DNA of 64,000 nucleotides from Neobacillus niacini (GTDB taxonomy: Bacteria > Bacillota > Bacilli > Bacillales > Cytobacillaceae), in contig NZ_BAWM01000045.1 of assembly GCF_000759675.1 (NCBI RefSeq), positions 136,725-200,724 of the forward strand. The letters are read 5' to 3'. The notes under the pieces are model-generated. The model worked only from the letters and a program-made list of their open reading frames with translations. It made no database searches and was not told where the DNA came from. A program made the translations under genes and the position numbers. Within the stretch, counting starts at the first letter, position 1. The number at the start of each line of letters is the position of its first letter. This document shows positions 26,489-35,661 of the stretch, one piece after another.

Positions 26489-26560
26489 CTTTTTTAAGAT
26501 TTACGTGCAGATTTTCAAGTTTACGTGCCAAATGGATTTCGGCACTTTCAAAAACAAAAA
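26489..26560. repeat. Degenerate 20-bp tandem repeat
   Basis: TTACGTGC recurs at a 20-bp step (TTACGTGCAGATTTTCAAGT, then TTACGTGCCAAATGGATTTC), then weaker GGCAC and ACGTGCG copies follow, the last being part of the terminator stem. It lies between the sigma operon promoter and the 3' end of the methyltransferase gene. Confidence 0.45.
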
Positions 26561-26583
26561 AAACGTGCGGCATAGTCGCACGT
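26551..26583 (-). terminator. Methyltransferase terminator
   Basis: ACGTGCG pairs with CGCACGT around GCATAGT; on the minus strand an uninterrupted T run follows. Confidence 0.8.
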
Positions 26584-26600
26584 CTTAGGTATATATCTAT

Positions 26601-27383
26601 CTATTCTTGCAGCATTAATACACAAACATTACAGTCGTGTGGAATTACGAAGGAATCTTCGTCTGATAAGGAATCTGATAAATCCTGAAGGGCCTTCTTC
26701 CTAACTCCTGCTTCCAATTCTGCCAGCCAGGAGACGGATTCCACTCTTTCTACCCATTCTTGCTTTGTAAAGGTAACGGAAAAGTTAAGTTTGTAAAAAT
26801 CTCTTAGTTCAAACCCATTCCTTTGCCATTCATCGAACCACTCAACTGGAAAGCCATTAATCCTCTGCTTAGAATCCGCTTTAGTCCCTGCTGGCTTTAA
26901 TCCACCATTCACGTATCTTGATAGGACTTCAAACGTCTTTTTCACCACGGATGGTCCTACAAGAAAACCAGAATCAATCACAAGTAGTGTCCCTTTTGCT
27001 TTTAATATTCGCTTCATTTCTGTAATTGCCTTTTCACGGTCAAACCAGTGCCAGGCACGCATAACCGTTACCATATCAAACTGAGAATCTTGTAAACCAG
27101 TATCCTCAGAAGTACCTTGCAGATAAGGTATTTTGTAATTTTTCAAACGATTTAAAGCAACTGCATATTGCAGTAATTCTTTTGATGGATCCACCCCGGT
27201 AACATCGGCTTTCCTCAACGCCATTTTTCTTGAAAAGGCACCTGTACCACAACCAATATCTGCAACTTTTTTCCCATCGAAAAAAATACCTCGGATATAA
27301 AGGCTATCCATTAAACTTACGGGAATATCTTCTCTTGCCTTGGCATAACTTTTAGCTACTTGACCAAAATCGATATGTTCCAT
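26601..27383 (-). CDS. Class I SAM-dependent methyltransferase
   Basis: A 260-aa protein. Motif I is VADIGCGTGAFSRKMA at about 40-55, followed by VTGVDPSKELLQYA and a post-II FDMVTVMRAWHWFDRE. This is the methyltransf_11 layout of UbiE- or Trm9-like small-molecule methyltransferases. The W-H-W-F-D motif is typical of a widespread Bacillus subgroup whose substrate is unknown. A single gene with its own terminator, divergent from plsY. Confidence 0.85.
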   Translation of the reverse strand: MEHIDFGQVAKSYAKAREDIPVSLMDSLYIRGIFFDGKKVADIGCGTGAFSRKMALRKADVTGVDPSKELLQYAVALNRLKNYKIPYLQGTSEDTGLQDSQFDMVTVMRAWHWFDREKAITEMKRILKAKGTLLVIDSGFLVGPSVVKKTFEVLSRYVNGGLKPAGTKADSKQRINGFPVEWFDEWQRNGFELRDFYKLNFSVTFTKQEWVERVESVSWLAELEAGVRKKALQDLSDSLSDEDSFVIPHDCNVCVLMLQE

Positions 27384-27492
27384 GCCGGTCGCTCCTTTAA
27401 TATTTCCTATTTCAGGAATTATTAAAATAATACCATTGAAGTATGGTAAAATGCTATTGTTAAAGAAGATACTCTGACAAAGGAATGATGAT

Positions 27493-28119
27493 ATGCTCTG
27501 GTTGTTACTCCTTTCCGCCTACTTGATAGGGAGTATTCCTACTGCGCTGATTGTGGGCAAGCTTATTTTTGGGGTTGATATTCGCGACCATGGAAGCAAA
27601 AATCCTGGTGCAACGAACACATTAAGGGTTCTTGGCAAAGGATCTGCCATTATCGTGGTACTCGTTGATATAGGTAAAGGTGCACTTGCTGCTTACCTTC
27701 CTTTATACTTCAACCTTGATGTTGACCCACTTTATTTTGGTCTGATTGCTGTGGTAGGACATTGCTTTCCTATATTTGCAGGCTTCCGTGGTGGAAAAGC
27801 TATCGCTACAACTGCCGGAGCCTTAGCAGTAGCGAATTTCCCTCTGGCTGTAATTGCTTATGTTACCTTCTTTTTGGTGATTTTTTTAACAAAGTATGTA
27901 TTTTTCGGCTCCATCTCTGTAGGAATTAGCTTACTAATTTATTCTTATTTTTCGCCAGAAATAAAATTTGAACTTATTTTTTTATTTTTCACGTTATTTT
28001 TAATCTATCTTCACCGCTCTAATATTCGTAATCTTATACTTGGAATCGAACCAAAAATAAATGATAAAAATCTAATCAACGACCGCATTCCTCCCAAAAA
28101 TAGCAATATAAAAATGTAA
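27493..28119 (+). CDS. plsY: Glycerol-3-phosphate acyltransferase PlsY-like
   Basis: A 208-aa integral membrane enzyme that transfers an acyl group from acyl-phosphate to glycerol-3-phosphate, the first step of phospholipid synthesis. The family motifs are GSIPTALIVGK, GSKNPGATNTLRVLG and GHCFPIFAGFRGGKA. Five hydrophobic segments are visible. The C-terminus carries a short basic tail (PKINDKNLINDRIPP). It may be a second, accessory PlsY, since the Bacillus core plsY lies elsewhere in most genomes. That cannot be decided here. Confidence 0.88.
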   Translation: MLWLLLLSAYLIGSIPTALIVGKLIFGVDIRDHGSKNPGATNTLRVLGKGSAIIVVLVDIGKGALAAYLPLYFNLDVDPLYFGLIAVVGHCFPIFAGFRGGKAIATTAGALAVANFPLAVIAYVTFFLVIFLTKYVFFGSISVGISLLIYSYFSPEIKFELIFLFFTLFLIYLHRSNIRNLILGIEPKINDKNLINDRIPPKNSNIKM

Positions 28120-28160
28120 AAAGAATCCCTGGCTAAATACCAGGGATTCTTGTTTTTTAT
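28117..28160. terminator. Bidirectional terminator
   Basis: A perfect 12-bp stem (AAGAATCCCTGG/CCAGGGATTCTT) around CTAAATA, with T runs on both strands. It serves plsY and the thioredoxin-like gene. Confidence 0.9.
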
Positions 28161-28708
28161 ATAATGGCAGTCATAATACTGTTTGCAACAGTTTGCCAAA
28201 TCGATGAATCAGTTTGATAGGTTTTCCCAAGACTCTTATAAAAATCCATCTGCTTTTCTTGAAAGTCTGGAGCATCCTTATCCGGAAGTTCCGCGCGGCC
28301 CTTTTCAACAAGTGCTTGCATTTCAGGTGCACGAGGTCCCCATACTCCTACTTCATTTCCTTCTTGATCAATGAAAATGAAAATAGGAATCGCTCGAGAC
28401 GTTCCGTTTGTTAAGTATTGGTCCATGAGCTCTAGGTTTTGATCCCTTAGCACAAATCGAACTTCTATATTTGCTGCTTCAGCTAATCTTAACAATACTG
28501 GATTATTAAGCTTGGCATCACCGCACCAATCTTCTGTTAGAACAATGGCTCGTAACTTTTTCGATTGGAATGCTTCAAGTTTCTTTTTATCCTCTTCCTT
28601 CAACTCAAAGCGATCATAAATGGAAACCATGCCTTCTTTATTGACCTTCATTAAGTCAATGTATTCATCCTTCGTTAAACCTTTTTGAAACCAAGAATTT
28701 AATTCCAA
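28157..28708 (-). CDS. Thioredoxin-fold protein with an altered active site
   Basis: A 183-aa cytosolic protein of the Thioredoxin_9 type. The active-site loop reads EDWCGDAKLNNP, where relatives usually have WCGDC, so only the first cysteine remains. The cis-Pro region is TSRAIPIFIFID. TTG 28708 follows AAAGGAG by about 10 nt; translation from the upstream ATG would add 44 non-homologous residues. Loss of the resolving Cys suggests a monothiol or non-redox role. It may bind rather than reduce targets. Confidence 0.8.
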   Translation of the reverse strand: MELNSWFQKGLTKDEYIDLMKVNKEGMVSIYDRFELKEEDKKKLEAFQSKKLRAIVLTEDWCGDAKLNNPVLLRLAEAANIEVRFVLRDQNLELMDQYLTNGTSRAIPIFIFIDQEGNEVGVWGPRAPEMQALVEKGRAELPDKDAPDFQEKQMDFYKSLGKTYQTDSSIWQTVANSIMTAII

Positions 28709-28929
28709 TCTAAAAACACTCCTTTCACTACTTTTATCATAAACCTTAAAAAACCCACTTTCAAACTTAGGGATTACACCTTTCCCTTCTAATATACTAC
28801 AAGCACTTTTTCCTATTTTAATAAAACTATAAATTACCACTAGTAATAGTCATGTCTTGTTGATAGAATATTTTTTAAATAGAGAATATTATTTTACTTA
28901 TATTTTACGATAACAAAGGGGGAAAATGT

Positions 28930-30408
28930 ATGTCCAATGAAACTCTTCAGCTAGTATCAATTGGAATTTACCTAGCCATGATGCTTTTTATCGGTTGGTA
29001 TTCCTATCGAAAAACTAGCAATCTAACGGATTATATGCTTGGGGGAAGGTCTTTAGGTCCTGCTGTAACCGCCTTAAGTGCGGGAGCTGCTGATATGAGC
29101 GGCTGGCTGTTAATGGGCTTACCTGGAGGAATTTATGTAACCGGTTTAGCGGATGCATGGATTGCCATTGGTTTAACAATTGGTGCTTATCTTAACTGGT
29201 TATTAGTTGCACCTCGTTTACGTTCGTATACACAGGTTGCTAACGATTCTATTACAATTCCAAGTTACTTAGAAAACCGTTTTAAAGATAATACAAAACT
29301 ACTGCGTATAGTATCAGGTGTCGTTATTCTTATTTTCTTTACCTTCTATGTATCTTCGGGTCTAGTTTCTGGAGCGGTCTTCTTTGAAAGCTCCTTTGGT
29401 ACAAGCTATCTTACGGGACTTCTCATTGTTGGAGGTGTAACCATTGCCTATACCTTATTTGGAGGATTCTTGGCAGTAAGCTATACAGACTTTATTCAAG
29501 GACTAATGATGTTGATTGCCCTGCTCCTTGTTCCTGCAATTGGAATTTTCACTGTTGGTGGTCCTGCAGAAACATTTGATACGATTCGAGCGATCGATCC
29601 TACTTACCTAGATTTTTTCAAAGGAACTACAACGCTTGGAATTATTTCAGCGATGGCCTGGGGGCTTGGTTATTTTGGCCAGCCGCATATCATCGTACGT
29701 TTTATGGCTATCACCACTATTAAAGAAACAAAAAGCGCCCGACGCATTGGTATGGGCTGGATGATTTTCTCGCTTATAGGTACTGTCTTTACTGGATTCA
29801 TTGGAATTGCTTACTTCCATAACAATCCACAACATGTATTAGAGAATCCAGAAGCAGTATTTATTGAACTAAGTCAGATTTTATTCCATCCCTTATTTGC
29901 TGGATTTGCTTTAGCAGCCATACTTGCTGCAATTATGAGTACAATTTCATCACAATTAATCGTTACATCCAGTGCACTAGTGGAAGATTTATATAAAGTG
30001 GTTATGAACAAAAAAGCTTCAGACAAACATCTTGTCTTCTTAGGAAGAATGGCTGTTCTTTTGGTAGCAGTTGTTGCTGCCATCCTTGCTCTCGACCAAA
30101 ACAGCACCATACTAGACCTTGTCGCATATGCATGGGCAGGTTTCGGTGCAGCATTCGGTCCAACTATTTTACTAAGCCTATTTTGGAAAAAGATGACCAA
30201 TTGGGGCGCTCTTTTCGGTATGATTGTAGGAGCTGTTACCGTTATCGTTTGGAAAAACGTTGGGCTTGGTGACACACTTTACGAAATCGTTCCAGGTTTT
30301 ATCCTCAACTTTATAGTGGCTGTTCTTCTAAGCTTAATCACTTATAAGAAAAATGAGGCGATTGAAAAAGAGTTTGATGAAAGTGTCCGTTTATTAAAAC
30401 AAGAATAG
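28930..30408 (+). CDS. opuE: Sodium/proline symporter (osmoprotectant uptake)
   Basis: A 492-aa SSS-family transporter with 12-13 transmembrane segments. LGGRSLGPAVTALSAGAADM near residue 38-57 is the sodium-binding signature of PutP/OpuE, and the conserved AWGLGYFGQPHIIVRFMA follows at about 245. In B. subtilis opuE lies next to gatCAB and supplies proline for osmoprotection, which supports this name over the catabolic putP. GGGGG precedes the ATG. It is convergent with gatB across a repeat array. Confidence 0.92.
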   Translation: MSNETLQLVSIGIYLAMMLFIGWYSYRKTSNLTDYMLGGRSLGPAVTALSAGAADMSGWLLMGLPGGIYVTGLADAWIAIGLTIGAYLNWLLVAPRLRSYTQVANDSITIPSYLENRFKDNTKLLRIVSGVVILIFFTFYVSSGLVSGAVFFESSFGTSYLTGLLIVGGVTIAYTLFGGFLAVSYTDFIQGLMMLIALLLVPAIGIFTVGGPAETFDTIRAIDPTYLDFFKGTTTLGIISAMAWGLGYFGQPHIIVRFMAITTIKETKSARRIGMGWMIFSLIGTVFTGFIGIAYFHNNPQHVLENPEAVFIELSQILFHPLFAGFALAAILAAIMSTISSQLIVTSSALVEDLYKVVMNKKASDKHLVFLGRMAVLLVAVVAAILALDQNSTILDLVAYAWAGFGAAFGPTILLSLFWKKMTNWGALFGMIVGAVTVIVWKNVGLGDTLYEIVPGFILNFIVAVLLSLITYKKNEAIEKEFDESVRLLKQE

Positions 30409-30413
30409 ACGTA

Positions 30414-30446
30414 AATGCCCGGCATCTAATCCGGGCATTTTTTATT
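30414..30446 (+). terminator. opuE terminator
   Basis: AATGCCCGG pairs with CCGGGCATT around an 8-nt loop, followed by TTTTATTT. Confidence 0.9.
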
Positions 30447-30481
30447 TATTTGTCCGGCAAATTACTACATTTTCCAGTTAA

Positions 30482-30880
30482 CTAATCAATTGATTAAAAA
30501 CCCTGCAATCCTTGATAAATGGGGGTTTTTCATTAAAAAACGGTAGAATCTTGTCATCTAACCAAACGTTTGATTAAATGTCGGGATTTCTCTTTACTCA
30601 AAGGCTTTTCACCCTAATTTCACAAAAAAAGATTGTCGATTCATCAACTAAAGTCTATGAGTCGACCATCCTTTTCTTGAAACCAGTTATCCTTCGACAA
30701 AAATCCTCAGCAGGGCTATTAATCAAACGATTGATTAGAATGCCGATAAGCCCTTTTACATAAAGGCTTTTCTACAAAAAATGGGTAGAAGCATGGCGAC
30801 TAATCAAACGTTTGATTAGTTTTGCCAAAAGCCCCTGTATATAACTTTTTCCCGGGAAATCACAAAAAAAGATTGTCGAT
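30482..30880. repeat. Degenerate ~80-bp tandem array with palindromes
   Basis: Palindromes of the type AATCAAACGTTTGATT are centred near 30490, 30567, 30728 and 30809, at steps of 77, 161 and 81 bp. The spacers are alignable (AAAGGCTTTTC, and CACAAAAAAAGATTGTCGAT twice). This is a tandem array of about five units, one of which has lost its palindrome. It fills the gap between convergent opuE and gatB. Confidence 0.65.
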
Positions 30881-30889
30881 GCTTTTTCG

Positions 30890-30920
30890 ACAAAAAAACT
30901 GGCAGACTGTAATCTGCCAG
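30890..30920 (-). terminator. gatCAB terminator
   Basis: CTGGCAGA pairs with TCTGCCAG around CTGTAA; on the minus strand TTTTTTTG follows. Confidence 0.9.
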
Positions 30921-30927
30921 CTAGTTT

Positions 30928-32355
30928 TTATCTTTTGCTTAATTCCTGCTGTAATAATTGGTTGACCATTTGTGGGTTTGCCTGCCCCTTTGTTGCTTTC
31001 ATTAGCTGCCCAACGAGGAAACCAACTGCCTTATTTTTACCATTTTTAAAATCTTCAATTGATTGTGGATTCGCATCCAGAACCTCAGAAATAATCTTAA
31101 GAAGTGTCCCCTCATCAGAAATTTGTACGAGCCCTTTGTCCTTAACGATTTTCTCAGCATCGCCGCCGTTTTCAATCAACTCTTTAAAAACAGTCTTGGC
31201 AATTTTCGATGAAATCGTTCCGTTCTCAATGAGCTTAATCATACTTGCTAAGCTTTCAGGTGTTAATGCAATTTGATGGAGTTCTTTCCCCTCAGAATTC
31301 AAGTAAGCAGAAACATCTCCCATTATCCAGTTGGAAGCCAATTTCGCCTCTGCACCTGCTGCTATTGTACCTTCAAAGAAATCAGCCATTTCTTTCGTTA
31401 CTGTTAACACCTTAGCGTCATAAACTGGTAATCCTAGTTCTTCTACATAACGCTTTTGCCGCTGATCCGGAAGCTCTGGTATTTCAGCAGCAATCCGTGC
31501 CTTCCATTCCGCATCAATATAAATATCAAGTAGGTCTGGTTCCGGGAAGTAACGATAATCATCTGAACCTTCTTTTACACGCATGAGTAAGGTAGCACCT
31601 GTAGCTTCGTCAAAACGACGAGTTTCCTGATCAATTTCCCCACCGTTAGAGACAACTTCACGCTGCCTTTTCTCTTCATATTCCAGACCTTTTCGTACAA
31701 AATTAAAAGAGTTTAAGTTCTTTAATTCTGTCTTCGTTCCAAACTCTTCTTGTCCAACTGGACGAATGGAAATATTGGCGTCACAACGTAATGAGCCCTC
31801 TTCCATCTTACAGTCAGAAACACCTGTATATTGGATAATCGATTTTAATTTTTCAAGATAGGCATAAGCCTCATCAGGCGTACGAATATCTGGTTCAGAA
31901 ACGATTTCCACAAGAGGAGTGCCCTGCCGGTTATAATCCACTAATGAATAGCCATTCCCGTGAGTAAGTTTTCCTGCATCCTCTTCTAAATGAATCCTTG
32001 TGATTCCAATCCGTTTTGTGTAGCCATTTACCTCAATATCAATCCACCCATGCTCCCCGATTGGCTTATCAAATTGGGAAATCTGATAGGCCTTCGGATT
32101 ATCTGGGTAAAAATAGTTTTTTCGGTCAAATTTCGTATGAGTGGCTACCTGACAATTCAAGGCCATAGCTGCCTTCATTCCGAATTCAACCGCTTTTTTA
32201 TTTAGGACCGGCAACACACCAGGATAACCAAGGTCAATTACACTTGTATTTGTATTTGGTTCAGCACCAAAATGGTTTGGGCTTGCCGAAAATATTTTCG
32301 AATCGGTTTTTAACTCAACATGAACTTCAAGACCAATCACTGTTTCAAATTCCAT
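30928..32355 (-). CDS. gatB: Asp-tRNA(Asn)/Glu-tRNA(Gln) amidotransferase subunit B
   Basis: A 475-aa subunit of the GatCAB complex. It phosphorylates and transamidates Glu-tRNA(Gln) with ammonia from GatA. The N-terminal [14 protein letters not shown] and the zinc and kinase region ([17 protein letters not shown]) are characteristic. The C-terminal YqeY domain spans about 330-475. ATG 32355 was chosen over GTG 32364 because the GTG lies inside the AGGGGGTG ribosome-binding site. It follows gatA by 12 nt. Confidence 0.97.
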   Translation of the reverse strand: MEFETVIGLEVHVELKTDSKIFSASPNHFGAEPNTNTSVIDLGYPGVLPVLNKKAVEFGMKAAMALNCQVATHTKFDRKNYFYPDNPKAYQISQFDKPIGEHGWIDIEVNGYTKRIGITRIHLEEDAGKLTHGNGYSLVDYNRQGTPLVEIVSEPDIRTPDEAYAYLEKLKSIIQYTGVSDCKMEEGSLRCDANISIRPVGQEEFGTKTELKNLNSFNFVRKGLEYEEKRQREVVSNGGEIDQETRRFDEATGATLLMRVKEGSDDYRYFPEPDLLDIYIDAEWKARIAAEIPELPDQRQKRYVEELGLPVYDAKVLTVTKEMADFFEGTIAAGAEAKLASNWIMGDVSAYLNSEGKELHQIALTPESLASMIKLIENGTISSKIAKTVFKELIENGGDAEKIVKDKGLVQISDEGTLLKIISEVLDANPQSIEDFKNGKNKAVGFLVGQLMKATKGQANPQMVNQLLQQELSKR

Positions 32356-32367
32356 CTTCTTCACCCC

Positions 32368-33825
32368 CTATATTCCTGGCTTTTGTTTATGATAATCTGT
32401 TGCTTGTTCAAACGCATGTGCCACTCGATAAATGGTGGCTTCATCAAAATGCTTCCCAATAATTTGTAAGCCAAGCGGCAGACCATTATCAAATCCACAT
32501 GGAACAGAGATTCCTGGTACTCCTGCTAGGTTCACGGGAATCGTCAAAATATCATTCACATACATCGTTAATGGGTCATCAATATTTTCACCGATTTTAA
32601 ACGCTGGCGTTGGAGTTGTTGGACCAATGATGACATCATATTTTTCAAATACATCTTCAAAGTCCTTCTTAATTAAAGTACGGACTTGCTGTGCTTTTTT
32701 GTAATAGGCATCGTAATAACCAGAACTTAATGCAAAGGTACCGAGCATGATTCTGCGTTTTACCTCATCACCGAAGCCTTCTGATCTTGATTTCTTATAT
32801 AAATCAAGTAAATTATCAGCATTCGATGTCCGATATCCATAGCGGACACCATCAAAACGGGCTAGATTTGCAGACGCTTCTGAAGAAGAAAGCAAATAAT
32901 AGGCTGCTAATGCATATTTAGAATGAGGCAAGGAAACCTCTTCCCAAACTGCTCCTTGTTTTTCAAGTACTTTTAAAGCATCCAGCACGGACTGACGAAC
33001 AGATTCTTTTACACCCTCACCAAGGTACTCTTTAGGTACAGCAATTTTCAACCCTTTTACATCACCTGTTAAAGCAGACACGAAATTAGGAACATTAACA
33101 TTAGCTGACGTGGAGTCCATTGGATCTAATCCGGATACGGCTTGTAATAGATATGCATTATCTTCAACCGTTCTTGTAATAGGTCCAATTTGATCAAGGG
33201 AGGAAGCAAATGCAACGAGTCCGAAGCGGGACACACGTCCATATGTTGGTTTTAACCCTACTACCCCGCAAAAAGCTGCAGGCTGGCGGATAGATCCCCC
33301 TGTATCTGAACCTAATGAAAACATCACTTCACCCGCTGCAACCGAAGCAGCGGATCCACCTGATGAACCACCTGGTACTCTATCAAGATCCCAAGGATTG
33401 CGCGTCTTTTGGTAATGGGAATTTTCGTTTGAAGAGCCCATCGCAAACTCATCCATGTTTAACTTTCCTACTGTTACTGTTTGTTGCTGCTGAAGCTTCT
33501 GAACAACGGTAGCATCATAAATGGGGTTAAAGTTCTCTAGAATCTTACTCGCACAGGTTGTCCGAAGACCTTTCGTGACAATATTATCCTTTATGCCAAT
33601 TGGCATCCCAAATAACAAACCTGTATTGGAATTGGTAGGAAACTCAGCATCAAGTGTTCTTGCTGTTTGCCTAGCCTTTTCTTCATCTAAGGTTAAAAAG
33701 GCCTGTACCTTGTCATCTACTTGAGCAATACGTTTATACGACTCATCAACAAGATCAGCAACTTTAATTTCTTTTTTATGTAAAAGTTCATGGAGATCTG
33801 AAACTTTATAATCAAATAAACTCAC
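32368..33825 (-). CDS. gatA: Amidotransferase subunit A (glutamine amidase)
   Basis: A 485-aa amidase-signature enzyme that releases ammonia from glutamine for GatB. The catalytic Ser-cisSer-Lys triad is visible in GIKDNI (Lys), [15 protein letters not shown] and [15 protein letters not shown] (nucleophile Ser). Normal length. It is separated from gatC by a 138-bp gap filled with a dispersed fold-back repeat; in B. subtilis the two genes are nearly adjacent. Confidence 0.97.
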   Translation of the reverse strand: MSLFDYKVSDLHELLHKKEIKVADLVDESYKRIAQVDDKVQAFLTLDEEKARQTARTLDAEFPTNSNTGLLFGMPIGIKDNIVTKGLRTTCASKILENFNPIYDATVVQKLQQQQTVTVGKLNMDEFAMGSSNENSHYQKTRNPWDLDRVPGGSSGGSAASVAAGEVMFSLGSDTGGSIRQPAAFCGVVGLKPTYGRVSRFGLVAFASSLDQIGPITRTVEDNAYLLQAVSGLDPMDSTSANVNVPNFVSALTGDVKGLKIAVPKEYLGEGVKESVRQSVLDALKVLEKQGAVWEEVSLPHSKYALAAYYLLSSSEASANLARFDGVRYGYRTSNADNLLDLYKKSRSEGFGDEVKRRIMLGTFALSSGYYDAYYKKAQQVRTLIKKDFEDVFEKYDVIIGPTTPTPAFKIGENIDDPLTMYVNDILTIPVNLAGVPGISVPCGFDNGLPLGLQIIGKHFDEATIYRVAHAFEQATDYHKQKPGI

Positions 33826-33840
33826 CTTATTCCTCCTTGT

Positions 33841-33958
33841 CTAGCTCCAGCGCCTAGGGGCTCGGGGTCATAAGCCAATCCGGGTAGAAGGTTAAAGAAC
33901 AACCTTCTAACCGGCTCGTCTTATGCCTGTCGCCCCTAAGCAAGGCGCTTCTGCTTTT
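33841..33958. repeat. Fold-back dispersed repeat, copy A (inside gatCAB)
   Basis: About 118 bp running from AGCTCCAGCGCCTAGGGG to CCCCTAAGCAAGGCGCTT. The ends are inverted, and the middle folds further (CATAAG/CTTATG and AGAAGGTT/AACCTTCT). RC copies occur at 54960-55257 and 58549-58663. It looks like a MITE or other small non-coding mobile repeat. Confidence 0.8.
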
Positions 33959-33962
33959 CTTA

Positions 33963-34256
33963 TTACTCCCCAATTATTGCAGGAACTTTAATTTGTCCAT
34001 CCTGGTGGTCTGGCGCATTTTTTAGTACTTCTTCACGTGGCAACCCTGTTTGCTTGATGTCTTCACGGAAGATATTTTTCATATCCAGCACATGGTAGGT
34101 CGGTTCAACATTCTCCGTATCTAATTCATTTAACTGCTCTGCAAATGTGATAATTGCATCCAACTGTTTCGTGAACTTTTCCGCTTCTTCTTCTGTTATC
34201 GCTAATCTAGCCAAGTTCGCAACATGCTTAACTTGTTCGTTTGAAATACGTGACAT
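33963..34256 (-). CDS. gatC: Amidotransferase subunit C
   Basis: A 97-aa subunit that stabilises the GatA-GatB interface. [20 protein letters not shown] and the C-terminal [16 protein letters not shown] are the family signatures. GGAGG lies upstream of the ATG. It is the first gene of the gatCAB operon. Confidence 0.96.
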   Translation of the reverse strand: MSRISNEQVKHVANLARLAITEEEAEKFTKQLDAIITFAEQLNELDTENVEPTYHVLDMKNIFREDIKQTGLPREEVLKNAPDHQDGQIKVPAIIGE

Positions 34257-34382
34257 TTTTCAATACCTCCAATCCCTTTTGTCATAATCAATTTACTATT
34301 GATAATACCAAACTTTTCCGCATCACCGCAATGATTCCCTCATCAGTATTGGCATATTAAGTACTTTTTAGATTTATAACAC

Positions 34383-34413
34383 AAAAAAAAGGAGCCTTCG
34401 CTCCCTTTTTTTG
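34383..34413 (-). terminator. Terminator of the 120-aa gene
   Basis: GGAGC-CTTC-GCTCC with long A and T flanks; works in the minus direction and possibly both. Confidence 0.8.
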
Positions 34414-34425
34414 TTCAAGCCCTAT

Positions 34426-34788
34426 CTATAATCCATATTCCTTATGTAGTGCAGCAGACTCCTGTGCCCATATTAATAATTGTGTTCTTTCAAAATACTG
34501 CTTTCCCTCAATTACAATATACGGAAGCATGGCTCCATCATAAGAACCTGTAGTATTTAATATTCTTTTTTCCTCAGCCATAATCTTCTTTAATTCCTCT
34601 TCTGATATCCCTAAAAGTACAGAAGTTTCTTTTAAATTTAGAAGTATGCTGACTTGTACCTCAGATTTGCTGGCAGAATCAATTACGGCTGGAGCTGGTT
34701 TTGAAGCGAGGAGATAACAGCCACTCATGATTCCTAAAGATAAAATCAATGATGAAATCAAATGTGTTTTATTTTCCAGCATATTCAT
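34426..34788 (-). CDS. Membrane-anchored protein with an excisionase-like HTH domain
   Basis: A 120-aa protein. The N-terminus has one hydrophobic segment with LSLGIMSGCYLLA, which could be a lipobox (MSGC) or a transmembrane anchor. The rest reads LNLKETSVLLGISEEELKKI and ends YIVIEGKQYFERTQLLIWAQ. This is the pattern of an excisionase/MerR-type winged helix (HTH_17). An HTH fold outside or at the membrane is unusual. The domain may have been recruited for protein binding. It follows a lipoprotein gene by 25 nt and may be co-transcribed. Confidence 0.65.
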   Translation of the reverse strand: MNMLENKTHLISSLILSLGIMSGCYLLASKPAPAVIDSASKSEVQVSILLNLKETSVLLGISEEELKKIMAEEKRILNTTGSYDGAMLPYIVIEGKQYFERTQLLIWAQESAALHKEYGL

Positions 34789-34813
34789 CCCCCAGAAATT
34801 CCTTATGTACTAA

Positions 34814-35356
34814 CTATTGTTGAATAACCTCGCCATTATCGTTTAAAGCCCTAACCTTTGGACGAAAGCCTAAACCAAAATAGTATCGTTTACTTCCTTT
34901 TTTTATCATTTTTGCTTTTTGGTATTCTTCACTATCCTGTTCGGCTATTTCAATGGCTGCGATATTCTCATTATTGATTTCTCCAAACACAACGTAAATA
35001 TCTTTAAGTATCTTCCCTTTATCATCATACTTGGTGTAGTTCTCATGATAAGTGGAATAGGTTTCGGTTTCAGCATACTCCCAGCCATTCGGACCATCAT
35101 TTTTCCATCCCTTTTCATCGTTCCCTTCAAAGAAAGAAACTCCCAGCACCGGTTCTTTTAAATGTTCAACTTCTTCCCCTTCTGCTTTCGTAGTGTATAG
35201 GACGATCGTCATTCCATCACTTTTAGTCTTGTATAAAACTTCTTGTACTTCAAATGGAATTGTTTCAGCAATGGCTTTTTCTAGAGTTGGATATTTGCAG
35301 CCTGTAAGTGTGAGCATTAGAACAATCACGATAAAAAGAACTTTACATCTTCTCAT
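34814..35356 (-). CDS. Hypothetical lipoprotein
   Basis: A 180-aa protein with a clear lipoprotein signal (VLMLTLTGC, cleavage before Cys20). The mature part is acidic and beta-rich with no family I recognise (KTKSDGMTIVLYTTKAEGEE, KKGSKRYYFGLGFRPKVRAL). Its likely location is the outer face of the membrane. GGAGGAGAA precedes the ATG. It may form a two-gene unit with the 120-aa gene downstream. The 300-bp stretch upstream holds only a terminator. Confidence 0.75.
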   Translation of the reverse strand: MRRCKVLFIVIVLMLTLTGCKYPTLEKAIAETIPFEVQEVLYKTKSDGMTIVLYTTKAEGEEVEHLKEPVLGVSFFEGNDEKGWKNDGPNGWEYAETETYSTYHENYTKYDDKGKILKDIYVVFGEINNENIAAIEIAEQDSEEYQKAKMIKKGSKRYYFGLGFRPKVRALNDNGEVIQQ

Positions 35357-35621
35357 AATATTCTCCTCCTAGATTTTGGTCAGAGGTTAGTAATCTAGTA
35401 ATCTCTAGTAAAAAGCACAAGGCATTATTTATGCCCACTTCCTACCTGACCATTTTTCTTTTCGTTCCCATTATGAGTTTACTACCCAGCTTTCTGTCCC
35501 CCTTATATAAATTGACTAATTGGTAATCTCCTTATAAATAATAATATTCTAACCTTTTATATAATTCCAGTTATATCCAAATATAGTTCGATATACCTCC
35601 TCCTAATTAACCTAGTTAATA

Positions 35622-35652
35622 CAAAAAAGGCAGTCCATTTGACTGCTTTTTT
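35622..35652. terminator. Terminator, T-rich on both strands
   Basis: GCAGTC-CATTT-GACTGC flanked by AAAAAAG and CTTTTTT. It lies at the 3' end of the yueI-like gene. Confidence 0.8.
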
Positions 35653-35661
35653 GTTTGCTTA

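Noticed and set aside
30482-30880. Palindromes read as TetR-type operators controlling opuE or gatB.
   Set aside because: They lie at the 3' ends of two convergent genes, with no promoter to control.
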